Shown here piece after piece: positions 1 through 5,870 of a DNA stretch of 6,223 nt. This DNA comes from Candidatus Cryptobacteroides faecihippi (GTDB lineage: Bacteria > Bacteroidota > Bacteroidia > Bacteroidales > UBA932). The position numbers and the translations under genes are program-made. The notes beneath the pieces were generated by a model that worked only from the letters and a program-made list of their open reading frames with translations, made no database searches and was not told the origin of the DNA. The first letter of the stretch is position 1; the number at the start of each line of letters is the position of its first letter. The stretch covers positions 1 through 6,223 of the forward strand of contig JAGHSC010000275.1 in NCBI GenBank assembly GCA_018066065.1, read 5' to 3'.

Positions 1-521
1 CTCTCGAGAGGAAGCTCTTCCGTGAGTGAGATCGTGCCGTCGATGCTGGCAACGTCCGGAGATGCTGCCGTGATGGAGACGTTGCTGACCTGGAGCACTG
101 CCTCCTTTATCGCGACGAGGAAGTGGAAGTTGAATTTCCTGAACTTCCTGCTGCCGACTTTCTGTATCTTGTCGAGCCTGAGCTTTCCGGTGTAGGCCTG
201 GCCTGGCTTGAGCTGCCCGTTCTCCGGTATGAACTCGATCATGCTTGAGGACAGCCACCTGGATGTTCCTTTCATCGACGGGCTGAAAGTGAGCACTCCT
301 TCCTTCAGGTCGGCGCCCGGTGTGGCGTCCTGGATGCTGGATGCGAGCTCTACGCGGATAGTCGACTTGTCGGAGATGATTCCGCCGGTGTGGGCCTTGA
401 TGAATGTGGCGAATTCAATGCTCTGCCCGGATGATTTCCCGAACTTGCTGCATGATGCCATGGTCGCTGCCATCATGACTGTCAGGATGATGGTCGCGGT
501 CTTCTTCAAAGTGATATTCAT
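1..521 (-). CDS. Alpha-2-macroglobulin-like lipoprotein, N-terminal part (runs off left edge)
   Basis: Reading the minus strand from the ATG at 521 gives 173 uninterrupted codons to the window edge, so the gene is partial at its 3' end. Residues 1-24 form a lipoprotein signal: charged MNITLKK, a hydrophobic stretch, then the lipobox M-A-S-C with Cys24. Residues 35-119 hold a beta-rich domain with the pattern KAHTGGIIS (42-50), FSPSMKGTSRW (79-89), F97-x-P99 and LKPGQAY (104-110). From memory this matches the first domain (MG1/Big_5-like) of Bacteroidota alpha-2-macroglobulins, large proteins (over 1,500 residues) that trap proteases in the periplasm. The thioester and bait regions lie outside the window, so the family call rests on the N-terminus alone. 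An in-frame ATG at 539 would add MKRDIQ, but the start at 521 gives the better signal peptide. The gene is divergent from groES and has its own consensus promoter. No acidic residues follow Cys24, which argues against surface export. Confidence 0.78.
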   Translation of the reverse strand, partial: MNITLKKTATIILTVMMAATMASCSKFGKSSGQSIEFATFIKAHTGGIISDKSTIRVELASSIQDATPGADLKEGVLTFSPSMKGTSRWLSSSMIEFIPENGQLKPGQAYTGKLRLDKIQKVGSRKFRKFNFHFLVAIKEAVLQVSNVSITAASPDVASIDGTISLTEELPLE

Positions 522-575
522 CTGTATGTCTCTTTTCATTTCTTGACTGCGCTTCGATTCAGGCGCATATTCATT

Positions 576-606
576 CAAAGGTACTGAATGTTTCTGGATT
601 TTCAAT
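576..606 (-). promoter_or_regulatory. Bacteroidota-type promoter for the divergent lipoprotein gene
   Basis: Read on the minus strand, ATTG (plus positions 603-606) is followed by exactly 19 nt and then TACCTTTG (576-583). This is a full match to the TAnnTTTG -7 element and a near match to the TTTG -33 element of the Bacteroidota housekeeping sigma factor. Transcription would start near 570 and leave a leader of about 50 nt before the ATG at 521. The same TACCTTTG octamer is used by the rRNA promoter at the other end of the window. It independently supports a real gene on the minus strand here. Confidence 0.72.
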
Positions 607-633
607 CGTTTCATGCCCCCAATCGAAGGACTG

Positions 634-646
634 TGACAAATTGTCA
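634..646. promoter_or_regulatory. Palindrome TGACAA-A-TTGTCA, candidate heat-shock operator of groESL
   Basis: The arms TGACAA and TTGTCA are perfect inverted repeats around one central base. With a 2-nt bulge the symmetry extends to GACT(GT)GACAA / TTGTCAGTC (630-649). The site lies about 55 nt upstream of the groES start and overlaps the proposed -33 element. It is not the classical CIRCE element (TTAGCACTC-N9-GAGTGCTAA), which I do not see in this window. A repressor or activator site for the chaperonin operon is an inference from position and symmetry. Confidence 0.5.
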
Positions 647-672
647 GTCGCTGTCCCGTGGCACATCCTTTG
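640..672 (+). promoter_or_regulatory. Candidate groESL promoter (weak match)
   Basis: ATTG at 640-643 and ATCCTTTG at 665-672 are separated by 21 nt. The downstream box keeps the TTTG half of the Bacteroidota TAnnTTTG element but has AT in place of TA. A start near 679 would give a leader of about 20 nt before groES. The poor -7 match suits a gene that depends on an activator or an alternative sigma factor, but it also means the promoter may lie elsewhere in 540-699. Confidence 0.35.
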
Positions 673-699
673 ATTTTACATGGCAAAAACTCAATAATC

Positions 700-966
700 A
701 TGATCAAACCGTTAGCAGATAGAGTTCTGATCCAGCCTAAGGAGGCTGAGACCAAGACAGCTTCAGGGCTTTTCATCCCTGACACAGCAAAGGAAAAACC
801 ACAGGAAGGCAAGGTGATCGCTGTAGGCCCTGGAAAGAAGGATGTGCCTATGGAGGTCAAGGTCGGTGATGAGGTCCTCTACGGAAAGTATTCAGGAACG
901 GAAATCACTGTTGACGATGTCAAGTATCTCATCGTCAAGCAGTCAGAAATCATGGCAATTCTTTAA
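700..966 (+). CDS. groES: Co-chaperonin GroES (Hsp10)
   Basis: This 88-residue protein has the usual GroES length. It forms the heptameric lid that caps GroEL and encloses the folding client in the cytoplasm. It opens with IKPLADRVLIQP, the typical first strand. The mobile loop (about residues 15-32) contains GLFIP, where L24-F25-I26 stands for the hydrophobic tripeptide that docks on the GroEL apical domain. The roof and core follow with GKVIAVGPG, VGDEVLYGKYSGTEI and the ending YLIVKQSEIMAIL. I chose the ATG at 700. An in-frame GTG at 658 would add 14 residues unlike any GroES and would lie inside the promoter region. The leader before the start is A-rich with no clear Shine-Dalgarno. groEL begins 15 nt after the stop, so the two form the standard operon. 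Confidence 0.97.
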   Translation: MIKPLADRVLIQPKEAETKTASGLFIPDTAKEKPQEGKVIAVGPGKKDVPMEVKVGDEVLYGKYSGTEITVDDVKYLIVKQSEIMAIL

Positions 967-968
967 TC

Positions 969-977
969 GGAGGAAGG
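969..977 (+). promoter_or_regulatory. Strong Shine-Dalgarno sequence before groEL
   Basis: GGAGGAAGG ends 4 nt before the groEL ATG at 982, and its GGAGG core is 8 nt upstream. The other starts in this window (groES, rbsK, the transporter, the nucleoside hydrolase) have A-rich or featureless leaders, as is usual in Bacteroidota, where Shine-Dalgarno pairing is little used. The site confirms the groEL start and could raise GroEL translation relative to GroES. Confidence 0.7.
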
Positions 978-981
978 TATC

Positions 982-2601
982 ATGGCAAAGGAAATAAAAT
1001 TCAATGTTGACGTCCGCTCAAAGATGCAGGAAGGAGTGGACGCTCTTGCAAACGCAGTAAAGGTTACTCTTGGTCCTAAGGGACGCAATGTTGTCATCGA
1101 CAAGAAGTTCGGTGCTCCTCACGTGACCAAGGACGGTGTTTCTGTCGCAAAGGAGGTCGAGCTTGAGGACAGGTTCGCCAACATGGGCGCACAGATGGTC
1201 AAGGAAGTCGCTTCCAAGACCAACGAGCAGGCAGGTGACGGTACAACCACCGCTACCGTCCTCGCACAGGCAATCATCAACGTCGGACTCAAGAACGTTA
1301 CTGCAGGTGCAAATCCGATGGACCTCAAGAGGGGTATCGACAAGGCTGTCGCAGCTGTCGTCGCAAACCTCAAGAAGCAGAGCAAGAAGGTCGGCAATGA
1401 CTATTCAAAGGTCGAGCAGGTCGGTACCGTCTCAGCCAACAATGATGCCACCATCGGCAAGCTCATCGCAGACGCAATGTCAAAGGTCAACGGAGACGGC
1501 GTCATCACAGTCGAGGAAGCCAAGGGTATCGAGACCGAGGTGAAGGTCGTAGAGGGCATGCAGTTCGACAGGGGCTACATCTCTCCTTACTTCATGACCA
1601 ACCCTGAGAAGCTCGAGACCGTCATGGACGAGCCTTGCATCCTCATCACTGACAAGAAGATCTCTTCAATGAAGGACATCCTTCCTATCCTCGAGCCTAT
1701 CGCCCGTGAAGGAAAGTCACTCCTCATCATTGCAGAGGATGTCGACGGAGAGGCTCTCCAGTCACTCGTAGTCAACAGACTCCGCGGAACCCTCAAGGTC
1801 GCAGCCGTCAAGGCTCCTGGCTTCGGTGACCGCCGCAAGGAGATGCTTCAGGACATCGCCATCCTTACCGGTGCGACCGTAGTCGCCGAGGAAAGGGGCT
1901 ACACCTTCGCGAATGCCACTGTCGAGATGCTCGGCCAGGCAGAGAAGGTAACCATCACAAAGGACAACACCACAATCGTCGGTGGAGCAGGCTCAGCCAA
2001 GGAAATCGCCGACAGAGTCGCTCAGATCCGTACCCAGATCAGCACCACTACTTCCGACTATGACCGTGAGAAGCTTCAGGAAAGGCTCGGCAAGCTCGCC
2101 GGTGGAGTTGCAGTTCTCTACGTCGGTGCAGGTTCCGAGATCGAGATGAAGGAGAAGAAGGACCGCGTCGAGGATGCACTCAATGCAACCCGCGCAGCTG
2201 TCGAGGAAGGCTATCTCCCTGGTGGCGGTGTGGCTTACATCCGCGCTGCAGAGTGCCTCAAGAACCTTAAGGGTGAGAACGAGGACCAGACCACAGGCGT
2301 CCGCATCATCGCACGCGCGATCGAGGAGCCTCTCCGCATGATCGCTCTCAACGCAGGTGTAGAGGGCAGCGTCATTATCCAGAAGATCCGTGAGGGCAAG
2401 GGTGACTTCGGCTACAATGCCCGTACCGATGAATATGTAAACATGTTCGAGGCTGGTCTCATCGATCCGACCAAGGTTGCCCGCGTGGCTCTCGAGAATG
2501 CTGCATCCGTTGCCGGCATGTTCCTCACCACAGAGTGCGGAATCGTCGACATCCCTGAGAAGGAGCCGGCTCCAGCAATGCCTGCAGGCGGAATGATGTA
2601 A
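982..2601 (+). CDS. groEL: Chaperonin GroEL (Hsp60)
   Basis: This 539-residue ATP-driven chaperonin forms a double ring of fourteen subunits and folds cytoplasmic proteins together with GroES. The equatorial ATP site is visible in TLGPKGRNV (29-37), TKDG (49-52, with D51) and AGDGTTTATVLAQ (84-96, with D86, equivalent to E. coli D87). The catalytic Asp of the hydrolysis step is D398 in RVEDALNATRAAVEEG. The nucleotide-binding loop LPGGGVAY follows at 412-419. The apical domain, about residues 190-375, includes the signature EGMQFDRGYISPYF (191-204). The tail ends in PAGGMM, a single GGM rather than the repeated GGM of many relatives. Length and motifs are complete with no frameshift. The start at 982 is set by the MAKEIKF opening and the strong Shine-Dalgarno. 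It is second in the groESL operon and is followed by a terminator 24 nt after the stop. Confidence 0.98.
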   Translation: MAKEIKFNVDVRSKMQEGVDALANAVKVTLGPKGRNVVIDKKFGAPHVTKDGVSVAKEVELEDRFANMGAQMVKEVASKTNEQAGDGTTTATVLAQAIINVGLKNVTAGANPMDLKRGIDKAVAAVVANLKKQSKKVGNDYSKVEQVGTVSANNDATIGKLIADAMSKVNGDGVITVEEAKGIETEVKVVEGMQFDRGYISPYFMTNPEKLETVMDEPCILITDKKISSMKDILPILEPIAREGKSLLIIAEDVDGEALQSLVVNRLRGTLKVAAVKAPGFGDRRKEMLQDIAILTGATVVAEERGYTFANATVEMLGQAEKVTITKDNTTIVGGAGSAKEIADRVAQIRTQISTTTSDYDREKLQERLGKLAGGVAVLYVGAGSEIEMKEKKDRVEDALNATRAAVEEGYLPGGGVAYIRAAECLKNLKGENEDQTTGVRIIARAIEEPLRMIALNAGVEGSVIIQKIREGKGDFGYNARTDEYVNMFEAGLIDPTKVARVALENAASVAGMFLTTECGIVDIPEKEPAPAMPAGGMM

Positions 2602-2625
2602 TCCATCGACAGATAGGACAGAGTC

Positions 2626-2680
2626 AAGGGTCGCATGCCGTTCAGGGCATGCGACCCTTTCTTTATGCTTTTTTCTTTTG
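2626..2680 (+). terminator. Intrinsic terminator of groESL
   Basis: AAGGGTCGCATGCC (2626-2639) and its exact complement GGCATGCGACCCTT (2646-2659) form a perfect 14-bp stem with the six-base loop GTTCAG. A T-rich tract follows from 2658 to about 2680. It lies 24 nt after the groEL stop and separates the chaperonin operon from the rbsK promoter, whose -33 box sits at the end of the T-tract. Confidence 0.92.
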
Positions 2681-2706
2681 TTTCCGTCTGTTTTTTGCTA
2701 TTTTTG
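2677..2706 (+). promoter_or_regulatory. Bacteroidota-type promoter of the rbsK operon
   Basis: TTTG at 2677-2680 is followed by 18 nt and then TATTTTTG at 2699-2706, a full match to TAnnTTTG. Transcription would start near 2713, about 35 nt before rbsK. The region is T-rich because of the preceding terminator tail, so chance matches are likelier here than at the other promoters. No operator-like inverted repeat is evident between 2707 and 2747. Confidence 0.62.
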
Positions 2707-2747
2707 AAGGATAACCATTCACTGATAATCAAATAACAAGTATAATC

Positions 2748-3659
2748 ATGAAGAAAATCCTTATTCTGGGCAGCAGCAACACTGACATGACCGTCAAGAC
2801 TGCTGCCTTGCCTGCACCTGGCGAGACCGTTCTCGGAGGAGAGTTTACCATGAGCCCTGGCGGAAAGGGAGCCAATCAGGCAGTCGCAGCCAAGAGAGCT
2901 GGCGGAGACGTGTCCTTCATCTGCAAGGTCGGAAATGATGTCTTCGGCGAGAATGCTCTGAAGCATTATGTCAACGAGGGAATCGATGTCAGCGGAGCAC
3001 TCCGTTCGGACAAGCCATCCGGAGTTGCACTCATTACCGTGGATTCCGAGGCTGAGAACTGCATCGTCGTTGCTTCCGGAGCAAATGTCGACATCAACGA
3101 TGCCGACATCGAAGCATCAAGGGCACTTCTGGAATCCTGCGACATCCTTCTCATGCAGCTTGAGATTCCTGTCCCGGCTGTGCTCAAGGCTGCCAGGATT
3201 GCCTTCGAGGCAGGTGCGACAGTAGTCCTCAATCCGGCACCATATGCCGAGCTTCCTGAGGAAATCTTCAAGTACGTCTCTCTCTTCATCCCTAACGAGA
3301 CTGAGCTGTCTTCATTCTCCGGTGTCCAGGTGACCGACCAGGAGTCTGCATGCAAGGCTGCACAGGTGCTCTTCGACAAGGGTGTAGGCAAGATGATCGT
3401 GACCATGGGCAGCAAGGGATCCCTCATCCTCGATAGAGGTGACCCTCAGTTTGTCCAGGCCTACAAGGTCAAGGCCATGGACACCACCGGAGCTGGAGAC
3501 ACCTACTGCGGTTCCATCTGCGTTGCAATCGCCGAAGGCAAGTCCCTCAAGGATGCGGCTCAGTTCGCCTGTGCCTCATCTGCCATCTCGGTGACCAAGA
3601 TGGGCGCCCAGACAGCGATCCCTATGAGGCCTGAGATCGAGGCCTTCATGGCAAGGTAA
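2748..3659 (+). CDS. rbsK: Ribokinase (PfkB family)
   Basis: This 303-residue cytoplasmic kinase would phosphorylate D-ribose to ribose-5-phosphate with ATP, feeding the pentose phosphate pathway and nucleotide synthesis. The sugar site shows N11 and D13 in GSSNTDM, and the first PfkB signature PGGKGANQAVAAKRAGG (37-53). NPAP (162-165) and the N183/E186 pair of IPNETE are typical of the magnesium-phosphate site. VTMGSKG (218-224) leads to the nucleotide loop, and DTTGAGD (245-251) carries the anion hole and the catalytic base D251. The length matches E. coli RbsK (about 309). Ribokinase is favoured over other PfkB sugar kinases by these motifs and by the nucleoside hydrolase in the same operon, but a 2-deoxyribose or other pentose substrate cannot be excluded. 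It is the first gene of a three-gene operon, and the transporter starts 27 nt after its stop. Confidence 0.93.
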   Translation: MKKILILGSSNTDMTVKTAALPAPGETVLGGEFTMSPGGKGANQAVAAKRAGGDVSFICKVGNDVFGENALKHYVNEGIDVSGALRSDKPSGVALITVDSEAENCIVVASGANVDINDADIEASRALLESCDILLMQLEIPVPAVLKAARIAFEAGATVVLNPAPYAELPEEIFKYVSLFIPNETELSSFSGVQVTDQESACKAAQVLFDKGVGKMIVTMGSKGSLILDRGDPQFVQAYKVKAMDTTGAGDTYCGSICVAIAEGKSLKDAAQFACASSAISVTKMGAQTAIPMRPEIEAFMAR

Positions 3660-3667
3660 TCGGAAAA

Positions 3668-3686
3668 CAATCAAAATCAATCAAAA
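3668..3686 (+). repeat. Tandem CAATCAAAA decamer forming the A-rich translation leader
   Basis: CAATCAAAA occurs at 3668-3676 and again at 3678-3686, joined by one T and ending exactly at the transporter ATG. A-rich sequence just before the start is the usual Bacteroidota translation signal in place of Shine-Dalgarno, so this most likely supports initiation at 3687. Confidence 0.5.
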
Positions 3687-4712
3687 ATGTTCATCGTTAA
3701 CAGTTATCCATTCGCAGTATTTCTCTGCTTTGTGATCATGCTCTGCTGGGGCTCATGGGGAAACACCCAGAAGGCCGCTGCCAAGAGCTGGAGATACGAA
3801 CTCTTCTACTGGGACTATGTGATCGGCATGGTCATCTTCTCCCTTCTTCTCGCGCTCACTCTCGGAACCTTCGGCCCGGAGGGACGTACCTTCTTCAAGG
3901 ACATCGCGCAGGCTTCCGGAGCTTCCATCGGGTGGCTCATCCTCGGAGGCTTCATATTCAATGCATCGAACATCCTGCTGAGTGCATCCACTTCAATCGC
4001 CGGAATGTCTGTGGCATTCCCTCTCGGATGCGGTCTCGCACTTGTACTCGGTGTCATCAACAACCTTAGGGTCGAGTCTGCACAGGGCGCCCTCAAGAGC
4101 AACGTCGCTCTTCTTGCGCTTGGTGTCGCTCTCGTCGTCATCGCAGTGATCCTCAATGGAGTAGCCTCAGGCAAGAAGGCAGGCAACTCAGACATCAGCA
4201 AGGCTGACCAGCGCAAGGGTGTCATCCTCGCTCTCGTGGCAGGTGTCGTCATGTCATTCTTCTCATCATTCGTGATGAGGGCATTGGACCTCAATGACTT
4301 CGCCAACATGGAGGCTGGAAAGGTAGGCCCTTACACTGCCATCGTCGTCTTCTCCCTCGCTGTCCTCGTCAGCCACTTCGTCTTCGGACCGCTTGTCATG
4401 AAGAAGCCATTTGTCGGCGAGCCTGTCAGCATGGGCGCTTATTTCAAGGGTGACAGCAAGACTCACATCGTCGGCATGTGCGGTGGCGCAATCTGGTGCC
4501 TCGGTACAGCTCTCAGCTACATCGCTGCTGGCAAGGCTGGCGCATCCGTTTCCTATGCCCTCGGACAGGGCGCTCCTATGGTCGCTGCCATCTGGGGTAT
4601 CTTTGTATGGAAGGAGTTCAAGGGTTCCGACAAGAAGGTCTACAGCCTCCTGGCACTCATGTTCTGCTTCTTCCTCGTTGGTCTTGGACTCATCGTTGCC
4701 GCCGGCGCATAA
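3687..4712 (+). CDS. Ureide-permease-type (DMT superfamily) transporter, probable ribose or nucleoside/base importer
   Basis: This 341-residue inner-membrane protein has about ten hydrophobic segments (near residues 7-23, 42-61, 82-100, 104-125, 139-158, 178-196, 214-236, 260-281, 289-307, 318-339), as expected for the DMT superfamily. The opening MFIVNSYPFAV, the W42-D43-Y44 in helix 2 and GGFIFNASNILLSAS (87-101) recall, from memory, plant ureide permeases, which carry allantoin, uracil and related compounds. Bacteroidota relatives are often called GRP-family sugar or RhaT-like transporters, and the ribose transporter RusT of B. thetaiotaomicron is of this general kind. Its place between ribokinase and an exported nucleoside hydrolase suggests import of ribose released from nucleosides. 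Import of a nucleobase is the main alternative. The charged linker at 160-178 separates two five-helix halves, consistent with the internal duplication of the fold. The gap to the next gene is 12 nt. Confidence 0.82.
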   Translation: MFIVNSYPFAVFLCFVIMLCWGSWGNTQKAAAKSWRYELFYWDYVIGMVIFSLLLALTLGTFGPEGRTFFKDIAQASGASIGWLILGGFIFNASNILLSASTSIAGMSVAFPLGCGLALVLGVINNLRVESAQGALKSNVALLALGVALVVIAVILNGVASGKKAGNSDISKADQRKGVILALVAGVVMSFFSSFVMRALDLNDFANMEAGKVGPYTAIVVFSLAVLVSHFVFGPLVMKKPFVGEPVSMGAYFKGDSKTHIVGMCGGAIWCLGTALSYIAAGKAGASVSYALGQGAPMVAAIWGIFVWKEFKGSDKKVYSLLALMFCFFLVGLGLIVAAGA

Positions 4713-4724
4713 TCCTCTCGTCCG

Positions 4725-5789
4725 ATGAAGCGAATATTCACGATTGCAGCCATTGCTGCTGCTGCGCTTGCCTCCGTGTGCTGCAGGCAGGCGAAGGAAG
4801 AGGAGCCTTCCGGACCGCTGTCCATCATCTTCGAGACAGACATGGGAAATGACGTCGATGACGCCTTGGCTCTTGACCTATTATATAAATATATGGATGA
4901 GGGTCGCATCAACCTTCTTGGAGTCATGCTCAACAAGGTTGAATACGGTGCCGCTGAATATGTGGACGTCGCCCGCGTCTGGTATGGCTACCCTGATGTG
5001 CCGATAGGAATCATCAAAGAAGGTGCCGACTGCTCGACTGACGCTGTCAACTATGCAGCAGCGGTTGCAGGCCTCAGGAACGAGGATGGCACACCGCTCT
5101 TCAAGAGGGGAGTGGAGGACTGCTCTACACTTCCTCTCGCAGTGGACCTCTACAGGAAGATTCTCTCCGAGCAGCCTGACGGGTCGGTCACGATCGTCTC
5201 CACCGGCTTCTCGACCAATCTCGCAAGATTGCTTGACACTCCCGCAGATGAATATTCAGAGCTCTGCGGAAAGGATCTCGTTGCAGCCAAGGTCGCACGC
5301 CTTGTCACCATGGCTGGATGCATGCTGAATGAGACCAGCCCTGAGTACAACATCACCAAGGATGTGCCTTCTGCAAGGAAGGTCTTCTCCGAATGGCCTA
5401 CTGAGGTCATCACCTCTCCTTTCGAGGTCGGCATTGCAATCAACTATCCAGGCCAGAGCATCCAGGATGATTTCGGCTGGGCTGAGCATCATCCTATGGT
5501 CGAGGCGTACAAGGCTTACCTTCCGATGCCTTATGACAGGCCTACATGGGATCTGACAAGCGTTCTCTATGCCGTGGAGGGTGTCTGCAACGGAGACACT
5601 CCTTATTTCAATGTCGTCGGCCCTGGTTCCATCGACTTTACGGACACTGGATGCACCATTTTTACTCCGGATCCTCATGCAGACCGCTACTATCTCTCTG
5701 CAGACTCCCTGATGTGTGCAAATGTATTGGGACGTTTTAAGGAGAAAATGGTCCTGGAGCCTGCTGCAATGGCATCTTCTGAGCAATAA
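4725..5789 (+). CDS. Exported inosine-uridine-type nucleoside hydrolase
   Basis: This 354-residue enzyme would split a nucleoside into base and ribose. After an export signal (K2-R3, hydrophobic residues 4-18), the family's calcium site begins with ETDMGNDVDDALAL (37-50). D39, D45 and D46 would stand for D10, D14 and D15 of the classical DPGIDD loop, which here is two residues longer. Other family landmarks are the central VTIVSTGFSTNLARLL (155-170) and RPTWD (272-276), where D276 is the likely C-terminal metal ligand. W275 occupies the position of the usual active-site His. The signal could end at ALA16 (signal peptidase I), or C19/C20 could be lipidated, though S-V-C-C is a poor lipobox. 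The run KEEE (24-27) resembles a Bacteroidota surface-export signal if Cys20 is lipidated. It is last in the operon, 12 nt after the transporter, and is followed by a terminator. Nucleoside preference cannot be told from sequence. Confidence 0.88.
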   Translation: MKRIFTIAAIAAAALASVCCRQAKEEEPSGPLSIIFETDMGNDVDDALALDLLYKYMDEGRINLLGVMLNKVEYGAAEYVDVARVWYGYPDVPIGIIKEGADCSTDAVNYAAAVAGLRNEDGTPLFKRGVEDCSTLPLAVDLYRKILSEQPDGSVTIVSTGFSTNLARLLDTPADEYSELCGKDLVAAKVARLVTMAGCMLNETSPEYNITKDVPSARKVFSEWPTEVITSPFEVGIAINYPGQSIQDDFGWAEHHPMVEAYKAYLPMPYDRPTWDLTSVLYAVEGVCNGDTPYFNVVGPGSIDFTDTGCTIFTPDPHADRYYLSADSLMCANVLGRFKEKMVLEPAAMASSEQ

Positions 5790-5803
5790 AATTTTTATAT
5801 CTG

Positions 5804-5840
5804 CGTAACCTCTCCATTTTGGGGAGGTTACGTTTGTTTT
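5804..5840 (+). terminator. Intrinsic terminator of the rbsK operon
   Basis: CGTAACCTCTCC (5804-5815) pairs with GGGGAGGTTACG (5821-5832), 12 bp with one T-G wobble, around the loop ATTTT. The tract TTTGTTTT follows. The A/T-rich stretch before the stem (5787-5800) might also allow weak termination from the other side. It ends the salvage operon 14 nt after the nucleoside hydrolase stop and insulates it from the rRNA promoter. Confidence 0.9.
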
Positions 5841-5870
5841 CAACAGAAAAGGGGTGAAAATGTTGAAAAC
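5836..5870. repeat. 10-bp perfect inverted repeat upstream of the rRNA promoter
   Basis: GTTTTCAACA (5836-5845) and its exact complement TGTTGAAAAC (5861-5870) flank a 15-nt purine-rich spacer. The right arm ends 15 nt before the rRNA -33 box, so the centre lies about 70 nt before the expected transcription start. The left arm overlaps the T-tract of the preceding terminator. A protein-binding site acting on rRNA transcription is possible. The arms also loosely resemble DnaA boxes (TTATCCACA) but with too many mismatches to call. Confidence 0.6.

Noticed and set aside
208..546. Plus-strand 112-codon open frame at the left end
   Set aside because: It lies opposite the lipoprotein gene, has no recognisable domain and would begin inside that gene; the minus strand has a signal peptide, domain pattern and promoter.
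658..699. Upstream GTG start extending groES by 14 residues
   Set aside because: The added residues do not resemble GroES and would overlap the proposed promoter; the ATG at 700 gives the canonical start.
2626..2659. Palindromic GCATGC-rich repeat as a mobile-element end or operator
   Set aside because: A perfect stem with a six-base loop followed by a T-tract directly after groEL is fully explained as an intrinsic terminator.
2412..2966. 184-codon minus-strand frame across the end of groEL and start of rbsK
   Set aside because: It runs through a strong terminator and a promoter, is antisense to two well-supported genes and resembles no protein family I recognise.
5836..5870. TTTTCAACA / TGTTGAAAA as DnaA boxes of a replication origin
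   Set aside because: Each arm differs from TTATCCACA at two positions, there are only two copies, and no dnaA, dnaN or AT-rich unwinding region is nearby.
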